A stretch of DNA of 64,000 bases from Variovorax gossypii (lineage in GTDB: Bacteria > Pseudomonadota > Gammaproteobacteria > Burkholderiales > Burkholderiaceae_C), in the NCBI RefSeq assembly GCF_003965815.1, contig NZ_RXOE01000012.1, positions 91,810-155,809 on the forward strand, read 5' to 3'. Below are positions 17,788 to 26,036 of this stretch, one piece after another; position 1 is the stretch's first letter; every line of letters starts with the position of its first letter. Position numbers and translations under genes: made by a program. The notes under the pieces were generated by a model. It saw only the letters and a list, made by a program, of their open reading frames with translations, was not told the origin of the DNA and did no database searches.

Positions 17788-18639
17788 ATGAGGCCTTCCA
17801 CCGTTCTTTCCGATCTCGCGCCTTCGCTGGAAAAGGAAGTCGAGCCTCATGTCGCCGCCTTCTACAGGAAGACCCTGCGCGCACTGAACGGCGCGGACAT
17901 CCCGTTTCTCGTGGGCGGCGCCTTCGCCCAGGCTTGCTACACCGGCATCCGCCGCGCGACCAAGGACCTGGACCTGTTCATCCGGCGCGAAGACTACGAG
18001 CGCATTGCACGGCTGATGCGCCGGCACGGCTGGCATGTCGAGCTGAGCCATCCGCACTGGCTGGCCAAGGTGCATGACGGCGAGGAATTCATCGACCTCA
18101 TCTTCAATTCGGGCAACGGCCTTTCGCCTGTGGACGAGCGCTGGTTTCGCGGCAACTGTCATGCGGAGATCCTGGGCGTGCCGGTGCTCGTCGCCAATGC
18201 CGAGGACTGCGTGCTGTCCAAGGCCTTCATCATGGAGCGCGAGCGCTACGACGGCGGCGACATCGCGCATTTGCTGCTGGCCCGCGCCGAGCGGATGGAC
18301 TGGGCCGACCTGCTGGAGCGCTTCGGCCCGCACTGGCGGGTGCTGCTGGCCCATGTGACGCTGTTCGGGTACGTCTACCCCGGCGAGCGCCATCGCATCC
18401 CCGGCTGGCTGCTCGCTTGCCTGATCGATCGACTGGCCGGCGAGATGCGCGAGGCGCCTCATCCGGAGGACCATGTGTGCGCGGGAACCTTGCTGTCGCG
18501 AGAGCAGTACCTGCACGACGTCGAGAAGATGGGCTACGTGGACGGGCGGCTTACGCCGGTGAGCGGGATGACCAGGCAGGACGTGGTCGCGTGGACCGAG
18601 GACATTCAGGCCAGCAAGCCGAAGGAGCGGGGCAGATAG
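17788..18639 (+). CDS. Nucleotidyltransferase-fold protein
   Basis: A 283-residue protein starting at ATG 17788 (MRPSTVLSDLAP). The reading extends further upstream, but that part overlaps the divergent gene and is not coherent. VGGAFAQACY followed by TKDLDLFIRREDYERI is the GG...DxD pattern of the DNA-polymerase-beta nucleotidyltransferase fold, and a later Asp (EFIDLIFNS) could complete the metal triad. It looks like single-gene nucleotidyltransferase proteins, not a toxin-antitoxin pair, since no partner is adjacent. It could also be a degenerate, non-catalytic family member. Confidence 0.78.
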   Translation: MRPSTVLSDLAPSLEKEVEPHVAAFYRKTLRALNGADIPFLVGGAFAQACYTGIRRATKDLDLFIRREDYERIARLMRRHGWHVELSHPHWLAKVHDGEEFIDLIFNSGNGLSPVDERWFRGNCHAEILGVPVLVANAEDCVLSKAFIMERERYDGGDIAHLLLARAERMDWADLLERFGPHWRVLLAHVTLFGYVYPGERHRIPGWLLACLIDRLAGEMREAPHPEDHVCAGTLLSREQYLHDVEKMGYVDGRLTPVSGMTRQDVVAWTEDIQASKPKERGR

Positions 18640-18661
18640 GGCATGCCGGCCGCGGCTTGGC

Positions 18662-19021
18662 TCATGGCGTGCTCTTCGTGGGTGGTTGTCCCTTGGGGGC
18701 GGCGCGCAGAGACGCATCGATGTCGGCCATGCCCTTCGTTCTTTCTGCTTCTGCCTGTGCCGTGCAGGCGGACTTCCGGGCGTCCTTCAGGGGGTCGCAT
18801 CTCTTCATGGCGGCGGCGTAGTTTGCCTCCACCTTCGCTTCGGCTGCCTTGCGCGCGGTGTCGTTGGCCGTCGGCTCGTCCTTCACGGCCCCGTGGGCCG
18901 AACCCGTTGCATCGATCTCCGCCGGCAACGGCAGCGACACCTGCGTTCCTGCCTGCACTGCGAGCAGGCAGCCTGCGACAAAGGTCGCGGCCTTCAGGAC
19001 TCTGAGAAGAGGTCGTGGCAT
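18662..19021 (-). CDS. Small secreted Ala/Lys-rich protein with a Cys pair
   Basis: A 119-residue protein with an N-terminal hydrophobic segment (VLKAATFVAGCLLAVQAGTQ) that should act as a signal peptide or anchor. The mature part shares the pattern AEAKVEANYAAAMKRCD..K...KSACTAQAEAERTKGMA with the protein at 20057-20485, so the two are paralogues. The two Cys, spaced about ten residues apart in a helix, could form a disulfide in the periplasm. Its function is unknown. The 50-residue gene upstream is in the same direction. Confidence 0.65.
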   Translation of the reverse strand: MPRPLLRVLKAATFVAGCLLAVQAGTQVSLPLPAEIDATGSAHGAVKDEPTANDTARKAAEAKVEANYAAAMKRCDPLKDARKSACTAQAEAERTKGMADIDASLRAAPKGQPPTKSTP

Positions 19022-19089
19022 GGTGCTGTCCCCGACGCCTGCGGCTCGCGGGCTCCAGCGGCGCTTTCGTGCGCAGCGCTTCGGCGCCC

Positions 19090-19242
19090 TCAGCCGTGGC
19101 GCTTGAAGTACTGCACCTCGCGCTCGTGCTGTTGCGCCTGTTCCCGCGAGCTGAATGTGCCGAGGTTGCGGCGCTTGCCGGTCTTCGGATCGGTCTTGCG
19201 CGAATAGAGGCGGTATTCCCCCGAGGCGAGTTTTCGGATCAT
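19090..19242 (-). CDS. 50-residue conserved-looking basic protein
   Basis: MIRKLASGEYRLYSRKTDPK and then TGKRRNLGTFSSREQAQQHE to YFKRHG, with an AAAGGAG site six bases upstream. The order of beta hairpin (GEYRLYSR, RRNLGTF) and C-terminal helix (EQAQQHEREVQYF) resembles the small AP2-like or integrase arm-type DNA-binding fold. It is a short complete gene with strong codon structure and likely belongs to a small family found in Burkholderiales. Its role is unknown. Confidence 0.7.
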   Translation of the reverse strand: MIRKLASGEYRLYSRKTDPKTGKRRNLGTFSSREQAQQHEREVQYFKRHG

Positions 19243-19381
19243 CGCAGACTCCTTTCCTAGGGCTTGGGTGTTGGCAGAAGAGCTTCACTCTGGGCCGCAA
19301 CCGCGAGAGAGCATGTCGGACGATTTCACTTCGCGCTGACAGAGCCAGAATTGGAGCCAGAATTCCGAAGGAGTTCAGGTC

Positions 19382-19402
19382 ATCTTCCCGGAGCGGGAAG
19401 AT
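19382..19402. repeat. Perfect short palindrome
   Basis: ATCTTCCCG-GAG-CGGGAAGAT, a 9-bp stem with a 3-base centre, located 47 bases before the phosphoketolase remnant. It may be an old operator or hairpin of that lost gene. No T-run follows. Confidence 0.45.
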
Positions 19403-19448
19403 CTCCTGCAGAACGAGACTGCCTCAACCGATTCGTGCGTTTGGTGCC

Positions 19449-19715
19449 ATGCACGAAACAGACGAATCCAGGCGGACGGCGATGGAATCCGTGGCGCCGG
19501 CAGTCAGCACCTTTGAGAAAGTCGACGCCTGGTGGCGCGCTGCCAACTCCCTGTCCGTCGGACAAATCCATCTGTTCGGCAACCCGCTGCTGCACGAGCC
19601 GCTATCACTCGCGCACAGCAAGCCGCGCCTGGTGGGTCATCGGGGAACCACGCCCGGGCTGAACTTCATCTGCGCCCACATGAGTCGCGCACATGAAATG
19701 AATCGCGTGATCATG
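19449..19715 (+). pseudogene. N-terminal fragment of phosphoketolase
   Basis: From ATG 19449 or 19482 the frame reads STFEKVDAWWRAANSLSVGQ, then LFGNPLLHEPL, and HSKPRLVGHRGTTPGLNF. This is the beginning of xylulose-5-phosphate/fructose-6-phosphate phosphoketolase, a ThDP enzyme of about 790 residues. Similarity stops after about 80 residues and the rest is absent. Several changes from the usual family sequence (VGHRGTT for LGHWGTT) suggest drift after loss. Confidence 0.8.
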
Positions 19716-19822
19716 GACAGAAGTCCCTCTCGTCGCCACCGGATTCCGGTCCGCGCGAGCCGAAGCCCCGCACAGGCCCCCGGGGCTTGGTGCTGCCGAG
19801 AACGCTGTCTCGCCGTCTCTGT

Positions 19823-20026
19823 CTATTTGTTCGATGGGGCTGCGGGCACCTCGCCGCCGGGAGCACTCTGCGCAGGCGGCATCTCAATCGGCACTTCGAA
19901 GCGCTGCTGGAGCGCATGGAAGTATGCAAGTGCGCCAAGCAAGACGACGACGACCGCCGGGATGCCCCATGTGAAGGCATGGCGGCTGTCATCCCGCTCG
20001 TCGCTCCTGGCCTGCTGCTCCTTCAT
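19823..20026 (-). CDS. Small single-helix membrane protein
   Basis: A 67-residue protein with a charged N-terminus, one transmembrane helix (WGIPAVVVVLLGALAYF) and a Pro-rich outer tail. An AAAGGAAA site precedes ATG 20026. It lies 30 bases downstream of the secreted Cys-pair gene and is probably co-transcribed with it. No function can be assigned. Confidence 0.65.
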   Translation of the reverse strand: MKEQQARSDERDDSRHAFTWGIPAVVVVLLGALAYFHALQQRFEVPIEMPPAQSAPGGEVPAAPSNK

Positions 20027-20056
20027 GGTCGAGTTTCCTTTTTTCGGTTCCTCGAC

Positions 20057-20485
20057 CTACTTCTTCATCGCCTTGACCTCGGCCTTGCCCTTCTCTTCGT
20101 CCGCCTTGGCCTGCTTCATGCAGGCGGATTTGGCATCGCCCTTCTGGTCGTCGCACTTTTCCTTCGCGATGGAGTAGGCGACGTCCACCTTGGCTTCCGC
20201 GACCTTGCGGGCGTTGCCGTCGCTGGGCTTCAGCTTCTGGTCGAGTTCGGCCTTGGCGATCTTTTCCTTGCCCTTGGCCTCTTCGACGCACACGTCCTTG
20301 GCGTTGTCCTTCATGGCGTCGCAAGCTGCCCGATCGGCCTTGTAGTCGGCCGCAATCTTGTCGCGCCCAGCCTTGAGTTCGGCGACGGCCGGGTCGACGG
20401 TCGCCGCAGGCGGAGCCATCTGCGCATGAGCCGACAGCATCGTGAGAGAGGATGCGACGGCGCAGGTCCATATAAGCTTCTGCAT
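20057..20485 (-). CDS. Secreted Ala/Lys/Asp-rich protein with duplicated Cys-pair units
   Basis: A 142-residue protein with a cleavable signal peptide (LIWTCAVASSLTMLSAHAQ). The AAGGAG site favours ATG 20485. Two helical units follow, each with two Cys: YKADRAACDAMKDNAKDVC and YSIAKEKCDDQKGDAKSAC. The second matches the single unit of the protein at 18662-19021. It is highly charged and probably periplasmic; similar proteins are widespread in Burkholderiales without known function. Confidence 0.75.
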   Translation of the reverse strand: MQKLIWTCAVASSLTMLSAHAQMAPPAATVDPAVAELKAGRDKIAADYKADRAACDAMKDNAKDVCVEEAKGKEKIAKAELDQKLKPSDGNARKVAEAKVDVAYSIAKEKCDDQKGDAKSACMKQAKADEEKGKAEVKAMKK

Positions 20486-20685
20486 GGTCATCTCCTTTGG
20501 GGGGCGCCGAGGACTTTCGTTGCACAAGATGTCCCGCGCCTGTCACCCAGACTAGGAGCCACGGCTGGAGCGTCGATAGGACGGTGCACGAACCGGCCGT
20601 AAGTGCATGCCGACGCCGTTGCGGCGGATGCTCGGGCGCACGGACTTGGCCGGGATGAAAGGTGTGCAGGAGGGCCCGTGAGGCC

Positions 20686-20954
20686 TCAGCCGGCCGTCTC
20701 GCCGTGCAGCAGGGCACGCCGGGCCAGCAGAAAGGCCGCGGCATTCCAGCTCTGTCCGGCCATGCCCATGGGTGCCAGCGTCCGCCCGTGAACCACTCGG
20801 TGAAGCGCCAGTCGTCGAGTGCGTTGACCTGCGCGAGTTGCACGAGCTCGGACCAGGCCAGCTCGTGCGCACCCAGCCTGGCGAGCGCCATCACCCAGAA
20901 GCCGTCGACGAAGGGCCAGATGCCGCGTTTGTGATATCGATGCACGATGTTCTC
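20686..20954 (-). pseudogene. C-terminal fragment of a glycogen-debranching-like glycoside hydrolase
   Basis: YHKRGIWPFVDGFWVMALAR, then DDWRFTEWF, then in a shifted frame HGRTLAPMGMAGQSWNAAAF, ending at a TGA. This order is that of the catalytic (alpha/alpha)6 barrel end of amylo-alpha-1,6-glucosidase-like enzymes. One base is missing near 20792, and the N-terminal part of the gene is absent. It is a relic of storage-carbohydrate metabolism, near the phosphoketolase relic. Confidence 0.65.
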
Positions 20955-21288
20955 TGCTTGTGGTGGCCCATGTAGGCCCGCCACACGGCGGGCTGGCGCG
21001 GGCCAGGCTTGCCGGTGGCGCTGACCAGCGGTCATAGCCACGTGCTTGCGAACGACCGCAGCCGGGAATTCGAGCTTCTGTACAAGCCATATCCTGCTCT
21101 GGAACTTCAGGCGTCGTTCGACCGGGCGTTGAAAACAACAGGACGGTGCGAACAGGTCGAGCGGGCATCGGTACAGCCGTCGTAGCCGGGTCGTAGGAAG
21201 CAACTGACCCTAACTCTGCGGGTGACCTTGCATCACGGAGTCTGTTGCGACGCGATCGTTGCCTTCCCCAAAATACCAGGAGACGTAC
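20955..21288. other. Intergenic region, no gene recognised
   Basis: About 330 bases between the hydrolase fragment and the NTF2-like gene. Only the AGGAG site of the latter (about 21279) is clear. Confidence 0.4.
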
Positions 21289-21675
21289 GTGCAAGACAAC
21301 AGCCGCGAGCTCTTCGCTCTTGAAAAGAAATTCTGGCAGTCGATGGTGGACACCGACACGGACACGGCCATCGAGTTGCTGTGTGAACCAGCCTTCATGG
21401 TGAGCTCCCATGGCTCGATGAAGTTCGACCACGCTGGCTATCGAAAGATGGCAGAGCAAGGGACCATGACAATCGAGTCGTTCGAGCTGAGCGATATGGA
21501 GGCCACCTTTCCCGGCGATAGCACCGCCGTGCTGAGCTACAAGGTCCATCAGATTCTGTCGCCGAGAGGAAAATCGGACAGGGTGGAGCAGCACATGGCG
21601 GACACGTCCACGTGGGTCCGTGACGGTGGCGCTTGGCGCTGTGTCATGCACACCGAAGCGCCTGTGTCAGGGTAA
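21289..21675 (+). CDS. NTF2-like (DUF4440) protein
   Basis: A 128-residue protein of the SnoaL/NTF2-like fold with DUF4440 features (ELFALEKKFWQSMVDTDTD, EPAFMVSSHG, TSTWVRDGGAWRCVMHTEAP). GTG 21289 is chosen because AGGAG lies five bases upstream; an upstream in-frame TTG at 21259 has no site. This fold usually forms dimers with a pocket for small molecules and can be catalytic or not. It stands alone. Confidence 0.82.
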   Translation: MQDNSRELFALEKKFWQSMVDTDTDTAIELLCEPAFMVSSHGSMKFDHAGYRKMAEQGTMTIESFELSDMEATFPGDSTAVLSYKVHQILSPRGKSDRVEQHMADTSTWVRDGGAWRCVMHTEAPVSG

Positions 21676-21687
21676 CGATGACGCGGG

Positions 21688-22290
21688 TCAGCGGATGCCC
21701 TCGCGCTCAGCCACCGAGCGGCCATCGCGTGTCCAGACCTGGAGCACGAAATCTGCTTCCTCATGGAACGCCAGGCGCGCCAGGCCGAGCGAAGCCAGCG
21801 CGTCGTGTACCTCCTGTGTGGGGAGCCTGCGCTGTGCGAAGTCTGGCCGCCAGTCGCAGGCCACCAGAGTGCCGTCGGCCGCCAGCGTGTCCTGGCAGCA
21901 GGCGGCCAGCAGGTGCATGTCGTTGCGGTCGAGGAAGTAGCCCAGCTCGCTCAGCACGATGAGGTCGAATTGGCCCGCCTCGCGCGGCCAGTCGGCGGGC
22001 AGCACGTGGTGCGCAACGTGCGCGTTGGCGAGCTCGCCGGTGCGCTTGCGCGCAATGTCCACGGCATGCGCCGAGAAGTCGCTTGCCAGCAGATGGTCGC
22101 AGCGCTGCGAAAGGGCAAGCGTGAGTTCGCCGGCTCCGCAGCCGGGCTCGTAGGCACTCCGGAAGCGCTCTCGCGGCAACGCGGCCAGCAGCAGTGCCCG
22201 TTTGCGCGCCTCGTACCAGCGGTGGCGCAGTGCGTAGGGGTCTTCGCTCGCCGCATAGAGCGATTCGAAATAAGGCCGCTGGTCATTCAT
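21688..22290 (-). CDS. NodS-like SAM-dependent methyltransferase
   Basis: A 200-residue class I methyltransferase. The beginning YFESLYAASEDPYALRHRWY and motif I YEPGCGAGELT resemble NodS, the N-methyltransferase of chitooligosaccharide signals, and its many chromosomal relatives. It follows the PIG-L gene by 9 bases. A sugar N-deacetylase before an N-methyltransferase mirrors NodB followed by NodS, so the product may methylate a freed amino group. That link is inference from order and family. Confidence 0.82.
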   Translation of the reverse strand: MNDQRPYFESLYAASEDPYALRHRWYEARKRALLLAALPRERFRSAYEPGCGAGELTLALSQRCDHLLASDFSAHAVDIARKRTGELANAHVAHHVLPADWPREAGQFDLIVLSELGYFLDRNDMHLLAACCQDTLAADGTLVACDWRPDFAQRRLPTQEVHDALASLGLARLAFHEEADFVLQVWTRDGRSVAEREGIR

Positions 22291-22299
22291 TGCCGCTGC

Positions 22300-23058
22300 T
22301 CAAAGGAAGACCACTTCGAAGGGGCGCGCCGCGCGCTGGACGGTGGTGGCGCGAAGCACCGGGCCCGAGCCGGTGGACGCATCGCGCCGCAACTGGCTGG
22401 TGAATGCCTTGACTGCCATGCGCTTGCGCCGCACGGCCTCTTCGCTCAGCGGGAGCCGAAAGGCGCGCTGCCAGGGCATGCACGCATCGCCGGGACGGGA
22501 CCAGTGCCAACCCCAGACGGGCACTTCCACCAAGCGGGCGCCCGTGCTCGCAGCCGCCAGCGCGCAGGCCTCGCCGGTCGCCTCGTGGTCGGGGTGGCCG
22601 TCCTGGCGCCATGTGGTGAACACCACGTCACCGGGCCGGAGCAAGGAGACGAGCTCGGCCGTGAGCATGGCGCGCAGTTCCTTCAGGCCGCCGTCGGGCA
22701 GGCCCAGTCTTGCGGGCTCGATGGCCAGGCCCAGGCAGTGCAGGGCCTTTCGGCTTTCCCGTGGCCGGGTGCGCGCGAGCCGTTCGACGGGCCATTCGGT
22801 CGAGCCCCGATGACTGGCAGTGCCGTCGGTGACGGCGATCACTTCAACGGGCCTGCCGCAGTCGGCCAGCAGCGCGAGAAGGCCACCAACCGAGAGCACC
22901 TCGTCGTCGGGATGCGGCGCGACAACCACGGCGCGGGCACCCGCCGGAACCAGCTCTTGCGGCTCGATCACAGGCAGTCGCGCGATGCCGGGCCAGCGGC
23001 TCCACTCGATCTCGGTCGTGCCTTCACCCCGGATGGCGCGGCGCGCTACAGCGTCCAT
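22300..23058 (-). CDS. PIG-L family deacetylase
   Basis: A 252-residue zinc-dependent N-deacetylase. The metal motif PHPDDE is preceded by VVVAP, and the later HPDH (GHPDHEATGEACA) supplies the remaining His ligands. Family members remove acetyl groups from GlcNAc-type sugars (GlcNAc-PI, mycothiol or bacillithiol precursors, lipid glycosides). Start ATG 23058 lies inside the upstream acyl-CoA dehydrogenase gene with a 13-base overlap, which implies tight coupling. There is no signal peptide, so it is cytoplasmic. Confidence 0.9.
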   Translation of the reverse strand: MDAVARRAIRGEGTTEIEWSRWPGIARLPVIEPQELVPAGARAVVVAPHPDDEVLSVGGLLALLADCGRPVEVIAVTDGTASHRGSTEWPVERLARTRPRESRKALHCLGLAIEPARLGLPDGGLKELRAMLTAELVSLLRPGDVVFTTWRQDGHPDHEATGEACALAAASTGARLVEVPVWGWHWSRPGDACMPWQRAFRLPLSEEAVRRKRMAVKAFTSQLRRDASTGSGPVLRATTVQRAARPFEVVFL

Positions 23059-24056
23059 GACGAAGGCTCTTCTTTCTCGTTCGCGGCGAGCTGGCCCAGC
23101 GCCGCAAGATCGCGCTCGGCGTGGCTCTGGCGAAGGAACACGGGCAGATCCGCCATCGCGTGGGCGAAGTGCGGGTCGCGGCACAGCGGGCCGGCGCCGA
23201 CCGCGCGGCCGGCGTGGTGCATGACGACGTTGGCCGCCTGCTCGACGGCGAGGCGCGCACGCAAGGCGATGCGCTGTGCGTTGTCTTGGGGGTGCCGGTC
23301 GATCCAGGCTGCGGCCTCTCGCAGTTGCGCGGCGGCCGCGGTCAAAGCCACTTCGATGGCACCAATGTGCGCGAGGCGATGGGCGTCCGGTGCCGGTCCC
23401 GCGCGTTGATGAGCCGCGCGCGCAATGCCGAATGCACCGCCGAACCAGCATGCCGCAATGCCGGCACCACCCTGCCAGAAGCCGGCGCGGTTCACGTAGT
23501 CGCCGGGCCGCCCGATCTGCGTGGCCACCGCGCGGTCGAAGCGCACATCGACACTGGCGCTCGCTGCCATGCCGACGGCATGCCAGCCATTGCCGGTCAC
23601 TCGTACACCGGGCTGATCCATGGCGACAGCCGCAAGGCACGGTTCGCCGGCCGCGTTCCAGCAGCTCACGACGGCGTGAGTCACGCTCGCGGCGCCCGAG
23701 CACCAGGCCTTGGTGCCGGTGAGACGAACGCGGTGGCCTTCTGTCGCGTCGAGCATCACGCGCGCGTCGGGCGGCTCCGCGCACCAGGTGCCCCAGCGCG
23801 CAAGCGCAGGTGCGGCCGGCGCAGCGCCGAGTTCGGCAAGGATGGCGAGCGCATCGGTGTGCCCTTCGAACAGCTTCACCAATGAAAGGTCATGGGCCGC
23901 CACATCGGCCAGCACACGCCAGCGCGCCAGGGTCCGGCCGGCGCCCGGTTTGGGAAGCGCGTCGATGCCCGCGTCGACCAGGTGCTTCAGCGCGAGGTCG
24001 CAACCGTAGCGAAGCTGCAGTTGCCGCAAGGCATCGGCGAGCGCGGGTTCGGACAT
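23046..24056 (-). CDS. Acyl-CoA dehydrogenase-like flavoprotein
   Basis: A 336-residue protein, shorter than typical acyl-CoA dehydrogenases (about 380-400). The middle domain shows the LTGTKAWCSGA turn and GVRVTGNGWHAVGMAASAS, and the C-terminal helical part follows. The usual catalytic Glu region is not clear to me. It is the first gene of a coupled set with PIG-L and the methyltransferase. Related proteins always seem to sit in such glycan-type clusters, so the substrate may be an acyl group on a carrier or lipid and not a beta-oxidation intermediate; this is inference. Confidence 0.8.
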   Translation of the reverse strand: MSEPALADALRQLQLRYGCDLALKHLVDAGIDALPKPGAGRTLARWRVLADVAAHDLSLVKLFEGHTDALAILAELGAAPAAPALARWGTWCAEPPDARVMLDATEGHRVRLTGTKAWCSGAASVTHAVVSCWNAAGEPCLAAVAMDQPGVRVTGNGWHAVGMAASASVDVRFDRAVATQIGRPGDYVNRAGFWQGGAGIAACWFGGAFGIARAAHQRAGPAPDAHRLAHIGAIEVALTAAAAQLREAAAWIDRHPQDNAQRIALRARLAVEQAANVVMHHAGRAVGAGPLCRDPHFAHAMADLPVFLRQSHAERDLAALGQLAANEKEEPSSWTL

Positions 24057-24102
24057 GTGAAGCAGCGGCTGTCGCGCGGGGCCCTTGGCACCACCAGCGG
24101 CG

Positions 24103-24717
24103 TCAGGCAGTCACCGGCGAAGCGGCGACCAGGTGCTCGGTCAGGAACCACACCTGCAGTTCGTTGGTGCGAAGCACGTTGCTGACGAACACGTCGTTGC
24201 TGCCGGCGTCCCCGGACTTGTCGACCTGCTCAGCCGCATCACGCGCCGAGATGATGATCTGCTCATGCGCCTCGGCCAGTCGGCGCAACTGCACGGCAGC
24301 CGGTTCGCGTCCACGGGGCGGTCGTGCGATCTGCGTGGTCTCGGCGATGTCGGGCGCCATGGCGAGCGCGACACCGCCAAGCAGCTGAATTCGTTCGGCG
24401 ACGATGTCCACCAGCAGCACTTGGCCTTCGTAGTGCTGGTCGTACATGAGGTGCAACTGGTTAAAAGTCGGCCCCACCACCTGCCAGTGGTGCTTCTTGT
24501 ACATGTCGCGCAGCGTGATCGTGTCGGCCAGGCACTGGTTCAGCAGCGCCACGCTTTGCTTGCAGACCTTCTCCGAGAGTCCATTCGGAAGCTTGATGAT
24601 CTCGCCGTACCGTTGCGTCTCGTGGCTCTGCTGATGCAGGTTCGGCTTCACCTCCTTTATCGACGACGACGGTGAGGTAGAGGCCGACTTTGACTTGCCG
24701 TCTTTCGATGCTGCCAT
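24103..24717 (-). CDS. dps: Dps-like DNA-protecting ferritin
   Basis: A 204-residue Dps protein. KKHHWQVVGPTFNQLHLMYD and VDIVAERIQLLGG hold the His, Asp and Glu ligands of the inter-subunit ferroxidase site. The N-terminus is a Lys/Ser-rich tail, as in Dps proteins that bind DNA directly. It oxidises Fe(II) with peroxide and coats the nucleoid in starvation or oxidative stress. It sits between the PIG-L/acyl-CoA dehydrogenase genes and the divergent glycosyltransferase and interrupts what looks like one functional cluster. Confidence 0.92.
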   Translation of the reverse strand: MAASKDGKSKSASTSPSSSIKEVKPNLHQQSHETQRYGEIIKLPNGLSEKVCKQSVALLNQCLADTITLRDMYKKHHWQVVGPTFNQLHLMYDQHYEGQVLLVDIVAERIQLLGGVALAMAPDIAETTQIARPPRGREPAAVQLRRLAEAHEQIIISARDAAEQVDKSGDAGSNDVFVSNVLRTNELQVWFLTEHLVAASPVTA

Positions 24718-24936
24718 GGGCGTGCTCCTGAGTTTGGAAGTTCAACTCTTCTAGCACCCGTGCCGTGACCCGCGCGTAGTCCATGCGGCCGCGTCGCCCG
24801 GCTGTTTTCCTTTCCCTGGATGCCAATCGCCTACAGGGCCCCCGCGCGTCGCCTGACGCGGCATAGCGGGGCCGATCTCTATCTTGGGTACTTGGCAATC
24901 CGACCCCGAAACGCACTACGGCAAGAAGGCTCCACC

Positions 24937-25656
24937 ATGCTAGGTATCGTCATCCCGGCGCACAACGAAGAACAACTGATCCGCGGATGCCTGTCCTCGG
25001 TGCGCCTCGCATCGCAGCACGCCGCACTGATGGGCGAGCCCGTCGAGACGATCGTGGTGCTGGACGATTGCACGGACGCCACCGGCATCCTGGCGGCCAG
25101 TTGCGGCGTCATGACCGTGACCATCCGCGCACGAAACGTCGGCATGGCACGCGCCGTGGGTGCGAAGGCGCTGCTGGCAAGAGGGGCGAGGTGGCTGGCT
25201 TTCACGGATGCCGATACGCTGGTTTCCGAAGACTGGCTGGCGGCTCAACTCTCTCTTCAGACAGAGGTCGTGTGCGGAACGGTGTCCGTGCGGGACTGGT
25301 CGCCTCACGGCCGCCACGCGGCATTGCTCCAGGCGCATTTCCAGGAGACCTATTCGGACTGCGAATCCCACACCCACGTGCATGGCGCGAACCTTGGCGT
25401 CTCGGCTGCGGCGTACCGCTGCGTCGGCGGGTTCCGGCATCTCGCGTGCAGCGAAGACGTTGCGCTGGTGAAAGCGCTGGTCGACGCGGGCTGCAGCGTT
25501 TCATGGAGTTCGTTGCCACGGGTTGTGACCAGCGCTCGCACCGATGCCAGGGCGCGCGGCGGCTTTGCGGGCGCCCTGCTGAATGCCGTGGCGCAACGCC
25601 TGGCCGAGTCGGCGGGTGCGGCGGCGATGCAACCGGCGATTGCTGCCGGCGCGTGA
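24937..25656 (+). CDS. Family 2 glycosyltransferase
   Basis: A 239-residue GT-A fold enzyme. It begins LGIVIPAHNEEQLIRGCLSS, has the nucleotide-binding VVLDDCTDAT and the metal-binding DADTLV. There is no membrane helix, so it is a soluble cytoplasmic GT2. It starts at ATG 24937. It is short and lacks a clear C-terminal extension. With PIG-L, methyltransferase and acyl-CoA dehydrogenase nearby it probably contributes to a small glycoconjugate of unknown structure. Confidence 0.88.
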   Translation: MLGIVIPAHNEEQLIRGCLSSVRLASQHAALMGEPVETIVVLDDCTDATGILAASCGVMTVTIRARNVGMARAVGAKALLARGARWLAFTDADTLVSEDWLAAQLSLQTEVVCGTVSVRDWSPHGRHAALLQAHFQETYSDCESHTHVHGANLGVSAAAYRCVGGFRHLACSEDVALVKALVDAGCSVSWSSLPRVVTSARTDARARGGFAGALLNAVAQRLAESAGAAAMQPAIAAGA

Positions 25657-25660
25657 CGCC

Positions 25661-25900
25661 ATGGGCGAAGTCCTTGATCTCGTTCAATGGCCGGCGTTCG
25701 TTGCCTCCCTCTCCGCGGCTTGGTTGATCGCATCAAGCGCGAAGCCGCGCAGGAACGTGGGCTTCGGGACTTTCCTGCTCAGCAATGTGCTGTGGACCGT
25801 CTGGGCCTTGCACACTTCCGCCACGGCCCTCGTTGCCCTCCAGGTCTGCTTGGCCGCGCTCAACGTTCGGGGCCTTTTCAAGACGGAACCACCGCCTTAG
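25661..25900 (+). CDS. Small two-helix membrane protein
   Basis: A 79-residue protein starting four bases after the glycosyltransferase stop. Three hydrophobic stretches can be seen: WPAFVASLSAAWLIAS, GFGTFLLSNVLWTVWAL and ALVALQVCLAALNV. The SNVLWTVWAL and LNVRG pattern resembles small SemiSWEET/YrvD-like membrane proteins. Co-transcription with the glycosyltransferase is likely from spacing. Confidence 0.72.
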   Translation: MGEVLDLVQWPAFVASLSAAWLIASSAKPRRNVGFGTFLLSNVLWTVWALHTSATALVALQVCLAALNVRGLFKTEPPP

Positions 25901-26036
25901 GCCGGCCAGTTTCCGACCTTGGCGCAATCCCGGTAGCGGCGGCTTCCCCGCCTACCCGGCAAAAGCTTCACCGCCGACCCACGGGGCGTCTGCCGCTGCG
26001 CAGTGTGTTGCCTTATTTCAGGAACAGGAGAAAGCA

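Noticed and set aside
17788..18639. Toxin-antitoxin pair around the nucleotidyltransferase-fold protein
   Set aside because: No small partner gene (HEPN or antitoxin) is adjacent in either direction.
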